DNA from: a virus | Strand: one strand, 5' to 3' | Virus record (IMG/VR): IMGVR_UViG_3300009553_000023 | Coordinates: 1-64,000 of that record | DNA: 64,000 nucleotides | Part shown: positions 16,149-22,842 of the stretch, piece by piece | How the letters are laid out: the number at the start of each line of letters is the position of its first letter | How positions within the stretch are numbered: the first letter of the stretch is position 1 | Notes under the pieces: model-generated | Database searches by the model: none | What the model saw: the letters and a program-made list of their open reading frames with translations, nothing else | Told to the model about the DNA's origin: nothing | Position numbers and translations under genes: made by a program

Positions 16149-17111
16149 ATGCCCCAACTCACCAATCTCGACGTCGAGTGGGTGTCGCTCGTTGACCGCG
16201 CCGCGGTTCGCGATCCCATCGAGCAGTCGGAACCCAACCGCTTCCTGATCTGGAAGCGCGATCAGTCCCAAGGAGGACACCCAATGTCGAAACTCACAAA
16301 GGAGCTGCTCGACCAGCTCGGCGACGCGGTTGAGAAGGAAGACGCTCTCGCCAAGCTCGTCGAGAAGGCTGACAACCCCGAGGAGGTCGGAAGTGCCCTC
16401 CAGGGTGTCGCGCGCCTGCTCACCGCCCACAAGGCCGACCTGACCCCGGAGATCGTCGCGGAGGTCGCGAAGGCCGCTGGGCTGGAGTTGCCGACCCCTG
16501 AGGCTCCTGAGGCCTCGGTCTTCAAGGCCGAGAACGCCTCTGAGGTCGTCGAGGCCCTTAAGGGCGCCGATGTCCCCGAGAGCGTCGTCAAGGAGGTCGA
16601 GGAGGCACTGGCCAAGGCGGCCGAGAAGGCAGAGCTGGAGAAGGCCGACCTCCCACCGGCCGTCAAGGCCGCTCTGCAGAAGGCCGAGGATGACCGCAGG
16701 GAGTCCGCACGCAAGGCTGAGGAGGCCGAGCGGATCGCCAAGGAGGAGCGCGACACCCGCCTCAACAAGGAATTCATCGCCAAGGCTGAGGAGTTCAAAG
16801 GCCTGACCGTGAAGTCCGAGGAGTTCGGCCCTGTCCTCAAGTCCGCCAGCGAGAAGCTGGAGAAGGACGAATACGAGGCACTGGAGACCGTCCTGAAGGC
16901 TGCCGACGAGCAGATCGTCAGAGGCGAGCTCTTCAAGGAGGCCGGTGCGAGCGGCTCCCACACGCCCTCCGGTGCGTTCGAAGAGGCCACCAAGAAGGCG
17001 GAGGAGATCCGCAAGTCCGATTCCTCGCTCACTGCAGAGCAGGCGCTGGAGAAGGCCTTTGAGGCTGATCCCGCCCTCCAGGAGCGCTACCTCGCCGAGG
17101 TCCGCCGCTAA
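16149..17111 (+). CDS. Scaffolding-like protein
   Basis: A 320-residue protein dominated by Lys, Glu and Ala, with long predicted coiled coils (AEKAELEKADLPPAVKAALQ region). It begins with LTNLDVEWVSLVDRAAVRDP, a segment commonly found at the end of prohead-protease proteins. A second ATG at 16284 follows a strong AAGGAGGA site, so a shorter product may be the scaffold itself. Its position right before the decoration and capsid genes fits scaffolding. Confidence 0.75.
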   Translation: MPQLTNLDVEWVSLVDRAAVRDPIEQSEPNRFLIWKRDQSQGGHPMSKLTKELLDQLGDAVEKEDALAKLVEKADNPEEVGSALQGVARLLTAHKADLTPEIVAEVAKAAGLELPTPEAPEASVFKAENASEVVEALKGADVPESVVKEVEEALAKAAEKAELEKADLPPAVKAALQKAEDDRRESARKAEEAERIAKEERDTRLNKEFIAKAEEFKGLTVKSEEFGPVLKSASEKLEKDEYEALETVLKAADEQIVRGELFKEAGASGSHTPSGAFEEATKKAEEIRKSDSSLTAEQALEKAFEADPALQERYLAEVRR

Positions 17112-17138
17112 CCGCGGCAGGCAGAAGGAGAAACACTC

Positions 17139-17540
17139 ATGGCAACTCAGAAGATCGATGAGTTCGATTTCGAAGCCGCCCCTGCGGGCGAAGACCTTTC
17201 GACCAAGCAGTTCACGCTGGTGAAGCTGAACGAAAAAGGCGAACTGGTCAAAGCAGGTGGCGGTGATCTCGGTTTCGTCCTCCAGGACAAGCCCACCAAA
17301 GGCGTGACCGGCACCTTCGCGGTTGCTGGCCGCGTCAAGTGCGTCGCCGGCGCCGAAGTGAAACCTGGCGAACTGCTCTCGTCCGACGCGAACGGCCACG
17401 CCGTCCCGGCGACCGCAACCAAAGTCGCCGAAGAAAAAGTGAAAGCCCTCGGGACCAAGATCGTCGGCATCGCCCTCGAGGCGGCTGCCTCCGGTGAGGT
17501 CTTCGCCTTCCGGGCTGCCCCGACTGCTGGCCGCGCCTAA
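17139..17540 (+). CDS. Capsid decoration protein (DUF2190-like)
   Basis: 133 residues with repeated small beta strands: GFVLQDKPTKGVTGTFAV, then GRVKCVAGAEVKPGELLSSD and a C-terminal GIALEAAASGEVFAF. This pattern is typical of capsid stabilising proteins of the DUF2190 type that trimerise on the head. AGAAGGAG precedes the ATG. It lies between scaffold and capsid as expected. Confidence 0.8.
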   Translation: MATQKIDEFDFEAAPAGEDLSTKQFTLVKLNEKGELVKAGGGDLGFVLQDKPTKGVTGTFAVAGRVKCVAGAEVKPGELLSSDANGHAVPATATKVAEEKVKALGTKIVGIALEAAASGEVFAFRAAPTAGRA

Positions 17541-17571
17541 GCGCTCCAGCCACATCTAAGGAGAAAGCACA

Positions 17572-18579
17572 ATGGCTGGAACTGTCACCCCGATCCGCAA
17601 GGACGCAACGCCTTCGGATCTCCATATCGACCAGTACCTCACGAACCTCTCGGTTGCGTTTGCCCAGGACTCGGGGAAATTCGTCGCCGACAAGGTGTTC
17701 CCGGTGGTGCCGGTCACCAAGCAGTCGGACAAGTACTCCATCTACCCCAAGGGTCACTTTTGGCGCGATGAGGTTGCTCCCCGCCCGCTGGGAGGCCGCC
17801 CCAACCAGGCCGGGTATGACGTCGAATCGGGCACCTACCTCTGCGAGGAGGAAGGTCTAGAGCACAAGATCGACGATCGCGTTCGCGCGAACGCCGACCA
17901 GCCCCTAAACCCCGACCGCGCCGGCATGCGCCTGCTCACCGAACAGACGATGATCCACCGCGACAGCGACTGGGCTGGCGCGTTCTTCAAAAAAGGGGTC
18001 TGGGGTAGCGACCTGAAAGGCAAAAGCTCATCGCCTGGGGCTGGGGAATTCCTCCAGCTCGACCAGACCGGCACCGAACCCGTCGAATTCCTCGACGAAC
18101 AGCGCGACGACCTTGGCAGCGCTACAGGCATGGATCCCAACACCCTGGTCCTCGGTCGCGACGTTGCCCGCGTGGTCAAGAACCACCCCGAAGTCAAGGA
18201 TCGGATCAAGTACACGCAGCGCGGCATTGTCACGCCGGAGCTGCTGGCCGAGCTCTTCGGGGTCGAGCGGGTCGTCATTCCTGGTTCAGTCAAGAACAAC
18301 TCCGAGGAGGGAGTTGCCGATGCGATCGACTTCATCGTCGGCCGCAAGGACATGCTGCTCATCTACTCAGCCCCGAATCCCTCCATCGACCAGCCCTCCG
18401 GCGGCTACATCTTCGCCTGGACCGGCCTGATCCCCGGGGCGACCAATGCCTATGGTGGCGTGATCGAGCGAGGCCGTGAGGATCTCGCACATTCCGATGT
18501 GCTCCAGATTCGGGTTGCCTACGACATGCAGGTCGTGGCTTCTGAGCTGGGCATCTTCTTCGAAGGTGCGGTGGCCTAA
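17572..18579 (+). CDS. Major capsid protein
   Basis: 335 residues in the usual capsid slot, preceded by AAGGAGA. It starts with a short N-arm, then VADKVFPVVPVTKQSDKY and a long E-loop-like region, and ends with strands VLQIRVAYDMQVV and LGIFFEGAV typical of the HK97-fold P-domain. The length fits capsid proteins that use a separate scaffold. Confidence 0.88.
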   Translation: MAGTVTPIRKDATPSDLHIDQYLTNLSVAFAQDSGKFVADKVFPVVPVTKQSDKYSIYPKGHFWRDEVAPRPLGGRPNQAGYDVESGTYLCEEEGLEHKIDDRVRANADQPLNPDRAGMRLLTEQTMIHRDSDWAGAFFKKGVWGSDLKGKSSSPGAGEFLQLDQTGTEPVEFLDEQRDDLGSATGMDPNTLVLGRDVARVVKNHPEVKDRIKYTQRGIVTPELLAELFGVERVVIPGSVKNNSEEGVADAIDFIVGRKDMLLIYSAPNPSIDQPSGGYIFAWTGLIPGATNAYGGVIERGREDLAHSDVLQIRVAYDMQVVASELGIFFEGAVA

Positions 18580-19221
18580 ATGCCCTACATCGCTAAGCGG
18601 CGCCTTCGCTTCGGTGATGGCTGGATCGAGCCGGGGGAGCCAGTCCCGGAGGAGGAGGGACGCAACTACGCGTCCCTCCTCACCCACGGCCACATCGTCG
18701 AGGCGAAGGCCGCCAACGAGATGTCTGACGAGGAACTCACTGCCGAGGTTGAGCGTCTCACTACCGAGAACGAGCAACTCAAGGCGGCGGACACACCGGA
18801 GAGCATTGAGGTGCCCGATGGCGTGACGCCGGGTGTCACGCCAGGGTGGCCACTCGATGCGACCACCGGCACGCCCCTTTCCTTGAGCGAGGAGCAGCGC
18901 TCGGTACTCGCCGAACAGGAGATCGGGGAGGGCAACGAGAACGATCCGGTTCTCGCCATTCTCACCTACGAGGGCGATTTTGTGATCGTCAGCGGTGGCC
19001 AGGAGGCAGAGCAAGCCGAGGCTGACACGGGAGATGCGGCCGCTGAGGCTGAGTCGCCGGACCCTGAGCCCGCCGGGCAAACAGTTACCGAGGCCACCGA
19101 CGCAGCGATCAAACTCGCCGAGGACGAGGACATCGACCTGCGCAGTGTGGTTGGCAGCGGTAAGGACGGTCGCGTAGTCGAGGGCGACGTGCAGAAGGCT
19201 ATCGCCGAGCGCAACGCCTAA
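18580..19221 (+). CDS. Head protein with an E3-binding-like C-terminal domain
   Basis: 213 residues beginning at the base after the capsid stop. The first 40 residues form a small beta domain (KRRLRFGDGWIEPGEPV). The middle is acidic and probably disordered. Residues about 170-211 (AIKLAEDEDIDLRSVVGSGK then GRVVEGDVQKAI) match the peripheral-subunit-binding domain of 2-oxoacid dehydrogenase E2 chains, which docks E3. In a virion gene this small fold likely serves as an adaptor. Confidence 0.7.
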   Translation: MPYIAKRRLRFGDGWIEPGEPVPEEEGRNYASLLTHGHIVEAKAANEMSDEELTAEVERLTTENEQLKAADTPESIEVPDGVTPGVTPGWPLDATTGTPLSLSEEQRSVLAEQEIGEGNENDPVLAILTYEGDFVIVSGGQEAEQAEADTGDAAAEAESPDPEPAGQTVTEATDAAIKLAEDEDIDLRSVVGSGKDGRVVEGDVQKAIAERNA

Positions 19222-19226
19222 CACGC

Positions 19227-19643
19227 ATGTCCTGGAGCTACAGCGGCGACCCATCCGGTAGCAAAGGGGACGCCGTCCGGTTTGAGATTCCCGACACCGA
19301 TGAAAGCCGGCAACTGGTCTCCGACGAGGAGATCGCCTACGCCCTTTCAGAGGAGTCGGGGATCATCGGGGCCGCGGCGCGCTGTTGTGAGATCGTCGCC
19401 CGCCGGTACACCCAGCAGGCCGACGTAGCCACGGGCGATGTCAAGCTCACGTACTCGAAACAGGCCGAAAACCTGGCAGTTAGAGCTAAGGAGCTTCGTG
19501 CCGCAGCACAGGGTTCACACGCTCCGTACTCGGGCAGTCAGAGTGTCTCGCGTAAGGAAGCACTAGGCGAAGACGCAGATCGCGTCGTGGGCCGGTTCTC
19601 ACGTGGGCAGTTCGACAACCCTTCGGCCGCAGGTGGTGTCTGA
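19227..19643 (+). CDS. Head-tail connector (adaptor)
   Basis: 138 residues and helical, with an N-terminal segment (VRFEIPDTDESRQLVSDEEI) and a following helix-rich core (AARCCEIVARRYTQQAD) as in gp6/gp15-type adaptors below the portal. It sits between capsid and stopper genes. Its last base is shared with the next start. Confidence 0.75.
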   Translation: MSWSYSGDPSGSKGDAVRFEIPDTDESRQLVSDEEIAYALSEESGIIGAAARCCEIVARRYTQQADVATGDVKLTYSKQAENLAVRAKELRAAAQGSHAPYSGSQSVSRKEALGEDADRVVGRFSRGQFDNPSAAGGV

Positions 19644-20020
19644 TGGCGCTTGGCGTCTCGCCCGCTCTGGCAGCGCAGCAGGCCGGAATAGTCCTGCCGG
19701 ACACCTGCTACATCCTGACCCGATCCGAAGAATCGAACGGGGCTGGCGGTAAGAAAGCCACCTACATCAAAGGCGACCCGCTCCCCTGCGGACTGGCGCC
19801 GCTGAAAGGGGGCGAGTACACCGGCAGCCGGGCTCTGCCGAGACCCGCAGGCGAACGCCTCGATGATCGCACGACGAATGTGCTGACGCTTTTGCCCGAC
19901 ACCGAGATCACCGAGGAGGATCGGGTCGAGATCGACAAGCATGGTCTCTTCGAGGTGACCGCTCTCCGTCGGCGCTCGATCGAAATCCTCCGCGAAGTCG
20001 AGCTGAGAGAGGCTCCCTGA
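19643..20020 (+). CDS. Head-tail stopper-like protein
   Basis: 125 residues, beta-rich: CGLAPLKGGEYTGSR, then TNVLTLLPDTEITEEDRVEI and FEVTALRRRSIEI. The strand order recalls head-closure proteins (gp16/HK97 gp7-like) that assemble as a ring on the adaptor. Identified mainly by position and secondary structure. Confidence 0.6.
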   Translation: MALGVSPALAAQQAGIVLPDTCYILTRSEESNGAGGKKATYIKGDPLPCGLAPLKGGEYTGSRALPRPAGERLDDRTTNVLTLLPDTEITEEDRVEIDKHGLFEVTALRRRSIEILREVELREAP

Positions 20021-20412
20021 TGCCCGCAGAGCTAGCCAGCCGCATCCCCGAGATCATCCTGGAGGGAGAGGTGCGTGCCGAGCTCGCCGTTTCCCGGACC
20101 TGCATGGAGATCGAGGCCAACGCCAAGCACAACCTCATCGCCAACGGTTCAGTCAAAACGGGGGAGCTGGTCAGCAGTGGCGAGACCCACGTAGAGGGCA
20201 CAACAGGCGAAGTGACGTTCGGAACGGATCACAGCTTTTTCGTCGAGTACGGCACGGGGGAGCGAGGCAGCGAGAGTGAGTTTGAGGGCAAGCCGGACGA
20301 CATCTCTTATTCGCCTGGGTGGCCTGGCATGTCGGCCCGCCCTTACCTCACCCCCGCAGCCGAGTCGCAACGCGCTCCCTTTCTCGCGGACATGTCGCGG
20401 ATCTACGGGTAA
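20020..20412 (+). CDS. HK97 gp10-like tail-completion protein
   Basis: 130 residues with the gp10 pattern: an N-terminal helix ending in EIEANAKHN, a glycine-rich turn, and FGTDHSFFVEYGTG followed by PGMSARPYLTPAAE near the end. These motifs are diagnostic of the HK97-gp10/tail-completion family. Start and stop overlap its neighbours by one base. Confidence 0.85.
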   Translation: MPAELASRIPEIILEGEVRAELAVSRTCMEIEANAKHNLIANGSVKTGELVSSGETHVEGTTGEVTFGTDHSFFVEYGTGERGSESEFEGKPDDISYSPGWPGMSARPYLTPAAESQRAPFLADMSRIYG

Positions 20413-20828
20413 TGGACCCGCTGCGGGAAGCAATCGGCAAGGCGCTAGCCACCGACGCGCCGCTGCAGGCTCTTCTCGGGGCCCCCGGTGAAGTCCACCA
20501 CGCCAAGGCCCCGTCGAAAGCCAAGTATCCGTATGTGGTCTTCAACCGCCAGGCCGGAACGAACGTCTGGGCGATGGGTCCGAAACCGGCCTTCAGGGAC
20601 GATCTCTGGCTTGTCAAGGGTGTCTGCCGTGATCTTGACGCCGGGTCGGCAGAGGACATCGATGCCCGCTGCGAGGAAGTGCTGAACGACGCTGCGTTGG
20701 AAGTCGCAGGACATCGCCACCTCTTCTGCCTGCGCGAGTCCGACATGCCGACCTATTCGGAGGCTGACTCAGGCGAGGCCATCTACCACTGTGGTGGCCT
20801 GTACCGAATCAAGGAGGAACCGCTTTGA
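20412..20828 (+). CDS. Tail-completion protein (DUF3168-like)
   Basis: 138 residues. The ATG at 20412 overlaps the preceding stop (TAATG), so I reject a longer upstream start. PLREAIGKALATDAPLQALLG begins the DUF3168 helix, followed by PYVVFNRQAG, WLVKGVCRD and a final YHCGGLYRIKEE. It should cap the tail tube on the head side. Confidence 0.75.
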   Translation: MDPLREAIGKALATDAPLQALLGAPGEVHHAKAPSKAKYPYVVFNRQAGTNVWAMGPKPAFRDDLWLVKGVCRDLDAGSAEDIDARCEEVLNDAALEVAGHRHLFCLRESDMPTYSEADSGEAIYHCGGLYRIKEEPL

Positions 20829-21205
20829 GCTTGACCGAGATTCGTAAGGCAATGGCCGCACCCTTGGCCGACCTCCCCGGGACCGTGAAAGTGGCCGTGG
20901 GCGAGTCCAAGGAAGGCGCCGACCTTGAGCGGATGGTGGTCGGAGTAGTCGTCGGCCCGCTCCAGACCCCTGCCCCCGCTCAAGGGGGAATCGAGCCACT
21001 CAACAACGTCGACACCACTGAAGTCCTCGACGAACTACTCGAGGACGAGGGCGAGCGCTCAGTCAAAGCTCGCCTTGAGGCAGACCGCACCCTTGGCGGC
21101 GCGGTCGCCGATCTCTTCGTGGCCGGGCACTCCGGCTACTGCGTGTATCCGAGTCCCAAGGGGCCGCAGCTCGGCGCCGAGTGGACCGTGACCTACACCG
21201 TCTAG
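20825..21205 (+). CDS. Tail-terminator-like protein
   Basis: 126 residues from a TTG overlapping the preceding TGA. Mixed alpha/beta with a hydrophobic strand (MVVGVVVGPLQTPAPAQGG) and a final WTVTYTV. The position between DUF3168 and tail-tube genes suggests a minor tail-joining component; no motif is decisive. Confidence 0.6.
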   Translation: MSLTEIRKAMAAPLADLPGTVKVAVGESKEGADLERMVVGVVVGPLQTPAPAQGGIEPLNNVDTTEVLDELLEDEGERSVKARLEADRTLGGAVADLFVAGHSGYCVYPSPKGPQLGAEWTVTYTV

Positions 21206-21283
21206 CTGCACCTGGCCCTCTGGGCCGATTCTCACCGCGCCTGGCATAGGCGCTCCATATCACCCTCAGAAAGGAGGGCGTCC

Positions 21284-21514
21284 ATGCCAGACGGCAAGGC
21301 TGCCACCACCTATGAGGTCGTCGGGCGCCAGGCCGTACTTGGCCGCGCCAAAGGCGACCGCATCACCTCCGCCGAGATCGGCGACGAGACGCAAGAACAG
21401 CGGCTCCTCGACAGCGGCGCGATCAAGCCAATCACCCCCGAGGCCCAGCCGGCCCCGACAACCACGACCAGCCCCGGCACGAAGCCGGAGGCCGGCGCGA
21501 CCCCGAAGGAGTAA
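21284..21514 (+). CDS. Small tail-module protein
   Basis: 76 residues after a strong AAAGGAGG site. The N-terminal half is a small beta domain (TTYEVVGRQAVLGRAKGDRI); the C-terminal third is a Pro/Thr-rich, probably disordered tail. Located six bases before the tail-tube gene. Function unknown. Confidence 0.65.
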   Translation: MPDGKAATTYEVVGRQAVLGRAKGDRITSAEIGDETQEQRLLDSGAIKPITPEAQPAPTTTTSPGTKPEAGATPKE

Positions 21515-21520
21515 CGAGCG

Positions 21521-21943
21521 ATGGCAAAGAGCATCCTCCGAGAAGCGAAAGTTGAAGTCAACGGCGTCGACCTGAGCAACCACGTCCAGAAGGTCACGGT
21601 CACCAAGAAAGCCGACGAACAGGACGTAACGGCGATGGGTGCCAAAAGCAAGGAAACCCTGCTCGGCATCAGCGACGACATGATCCAGGTCACCTTCTAC
21701 CAGGACCATGCTGAAGGCTCCGTCAACCGGACGCTCAGCCCCCTGCAGGGCTCGAACACGCCTTTCAAAATCAAGGTGACCCACTCCTCGGGCTCGATCT
21801 CCAAAACGAACCCCGCCTGGGAAATCGAAGAATGCATCCTGCCGGAATTCACGCCCCTGGATGGCCAGGTCGGCTCGGCCGAGACCACGGACTGCAGCTT
21901 CAAGCCTGCGGGCGGCGAAGGCCTGAAAGAACTCACCTCGTGA
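21521..21943 (+). CDS. Major tail (tube) protein
   Basis: 140 residues, beta-sandwich-like: ILREAKVEVNGVDLSNHVQK, QVTFYQDHAEGSV, PFKIKVTHSSGSIS, and a final EECILPEFTPLDG. The pattern and position immediately before the tail-assembly chaperones identify it as the tube subunit. Confidence 0.78.
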   Translation: MAKSILREAKVEVNGVDLSNHVQKVTVTKKADEQDVTAMGAKSKETLLGISDDMIQVTFYQDHAEGSVNRTLSPLQGSNTPFKIKVTHSSGSISKTNPAWEIEECILPEFTPLDGQVGSAETTDCSFKPAGGEGLKELTS

Positions 21944-22311
21944 AACGACTCACGAAGGAGCAACTCAAGGCGCGCGCGAGCTTCAACTTCAAGGAGGTGG
22001 AGCTCGCACTGCCGGAGCTTGGTGAGAAGGACGCCGGGATTCTCTGTCGCACTCCGTCAATTAAGAACATCCACCAGCTCGAACGAGCATCCCAGGAGCG
22101 CAAGGACAAAGGCATCAGTAGCCCCGGTGTAATTGCAGGGCTGCTCGCCACCTACTGTGCGGACCCGGAGCTCAGTGAAGAGGAATGGCTGGAGGTCGTC
22201 AAGGACTGGCCGTCGACAACGATGGACAAGATCTATGAGACCTGCGCCAAGCTCGCCGGGACCACCGAAGAGGAGGCTCGCGCGCTAGCGACCGAGTTTC
22301 GCGGTTCCTGA
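21940..22311 (+). CDS. Tail assembly chaperone (first frame)
   Basis: 123 residues from a GTG overlapping the tube-protein stop (GTGA). Helical, with RASFNFKEVELALPELGEKD in the N-terminal part and a helical C-terminal half. It sits between tube and tape measure like lambda gpG. The frame ends in TCC-TGA at 22306-22311, where a +1 shift would continue into a second frame. Confidence 0.8.
   Translation: MKRLTKEQLKARASFNFKEVELALPELGEKDAGILCRTPSIKNIHQLERASQERKDKGISSPGVIAGLLATYCADPELSEEEWLEVVKDWPSTTMDKIYETCAKLAGTTEEEARALATEFRGS
22303..22311 (+). promoter_or_regulatory. Probable +1 frameshift site (GGT TCC TGA)
   Basis: The chaperone frame stops at TGA 22309-22311 after TCC. Skipping T22309 continues in the +1 frame as ETDIPFRFELALELG and on to 22453. 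That frame is open only from 22289, after a TAG at 22286, so any shift must occur in this short window. TCC-TGA is the shift codon pair of antizyme genes; TTT-C at 22297-22300 is an alternative. Confidence 0.55.
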
Positions 22312-22453
22312 GACAGATATTCCCTTTCGGTTTGAACTGGCCTTGGAGCTAGGGATGACCGTGGGGGAGCTTGAAGAGCGCATGGACTCCTACGAGTTCC
22401 GCGCTTGGAACCTGTTCATCAGGGAACGCGAAAAGCGTCGTGCTGAGGACTAG
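22310..22453 (+). CDS. Tail assembly chaperone extension (GT-type second frame)
   Basis: 47 further residues (ETDIPFRFELALELGMTVGE and so on) with the usual motif of the second-frame domain: a helix, then LGMTVGELEERMDSYEFRAW and a charged end. It lies in the +1 frame relative to the first chaperone. An internal ATG at 22355 with GGAG upstream would also allow a 32-residue separate product. This domain normally recruits tape measure to the tube subunits. Confidence 0.7.
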   Translation, partial: ETDIPFRFELALELGMTVGELEERMDSYEFRAWNLFIREREKRRAED

Positions 22454-22482
22454 GCGCCCCGTGTGACTAGGGCACGGGGCGC
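22454..22482. terminator. Ten-base-pair hairpin across a leftward stop codon
   Basis: GCGCCCCGTG (22454-22463) pairs perfectly with CACGGGGCGC (22473-22482) over a 9-base loop. The stop codon of the leftward gene (22467-22469) lies in the loop, and the rightward chaperone stop touches the left arm. A compact bidirectional terminator between convergent genes. Confidence 0.6.
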
Positions 22483-22766
22483 AGGTGCCGTTTGGGTGCT
22501 CGTTGCATCTCTACCGTGGCGCCTGCGGCTTCTAGTTCGTCTCGAAGTTGCTCAGCGATGCCTGGCTCAAGGTTGCGGCCGATTCGCGTAGGTGCGGCCT
22601 GGATAAGCCCATGGGCCTCGCTCAGGCGAAGCCCCATCCGCTCTCGGAGCACATGAATGACGGGGACCTTCTTCCCGTCGACCCCCATCAGTCGCACCTC
22701 TACATCGCCCTCGCCTACAGCGACCGGCGCCAGCGCTGGGCCTTTCCGTCGGCTCAGGAACCCCAC
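22467..22766 (-). CDS. Ribosomal protein L7/L12 C-terminal-domain-like protein (moron)
   Basis: 99 residues from a GTG, read leftward between tail chaperone and tape measure. Residues about 33-88 match the L7/L12 C-terminal domain: VPVIHVLRERMGLRLSEAHG, LIQAAP in the conserved turn, then IAEQLRDELEAAGATVEM. In ribosomes this domain binds translation factors. There is no L7/L12 N-terminal dimerisation domain; instead a short basic head (GFLSRRKG) and a beta segment precede it. A leftward gene inside tail genes is a likely moron. Confidence 0.75.
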   Translation of the reverse strand: MGFLSRRKGPALAPVAVGEGDVEVRLMGVDGKKVPVIHVLRERMGLRLSEAHGLIQAAPTRIGRNLEPGIAEQLRDELEAAGATVEMQRAPKRHLRPVP

Positions 22767-22842
22767 GCCTCATCCCTTCTGACCTCGGGAGTCACTTGAC
22801 CTTGCATCGTACCCTGCCCAATCAAGCCTCAGAGGCCTGCCC

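Noticed and set aside
16059-17555. 498-residue minus-strand frame over scaffold and decoration genes
   Set aside because: A Leu/Gly-rich antisense shadow of Lys/Glu-rich scaffold codons.
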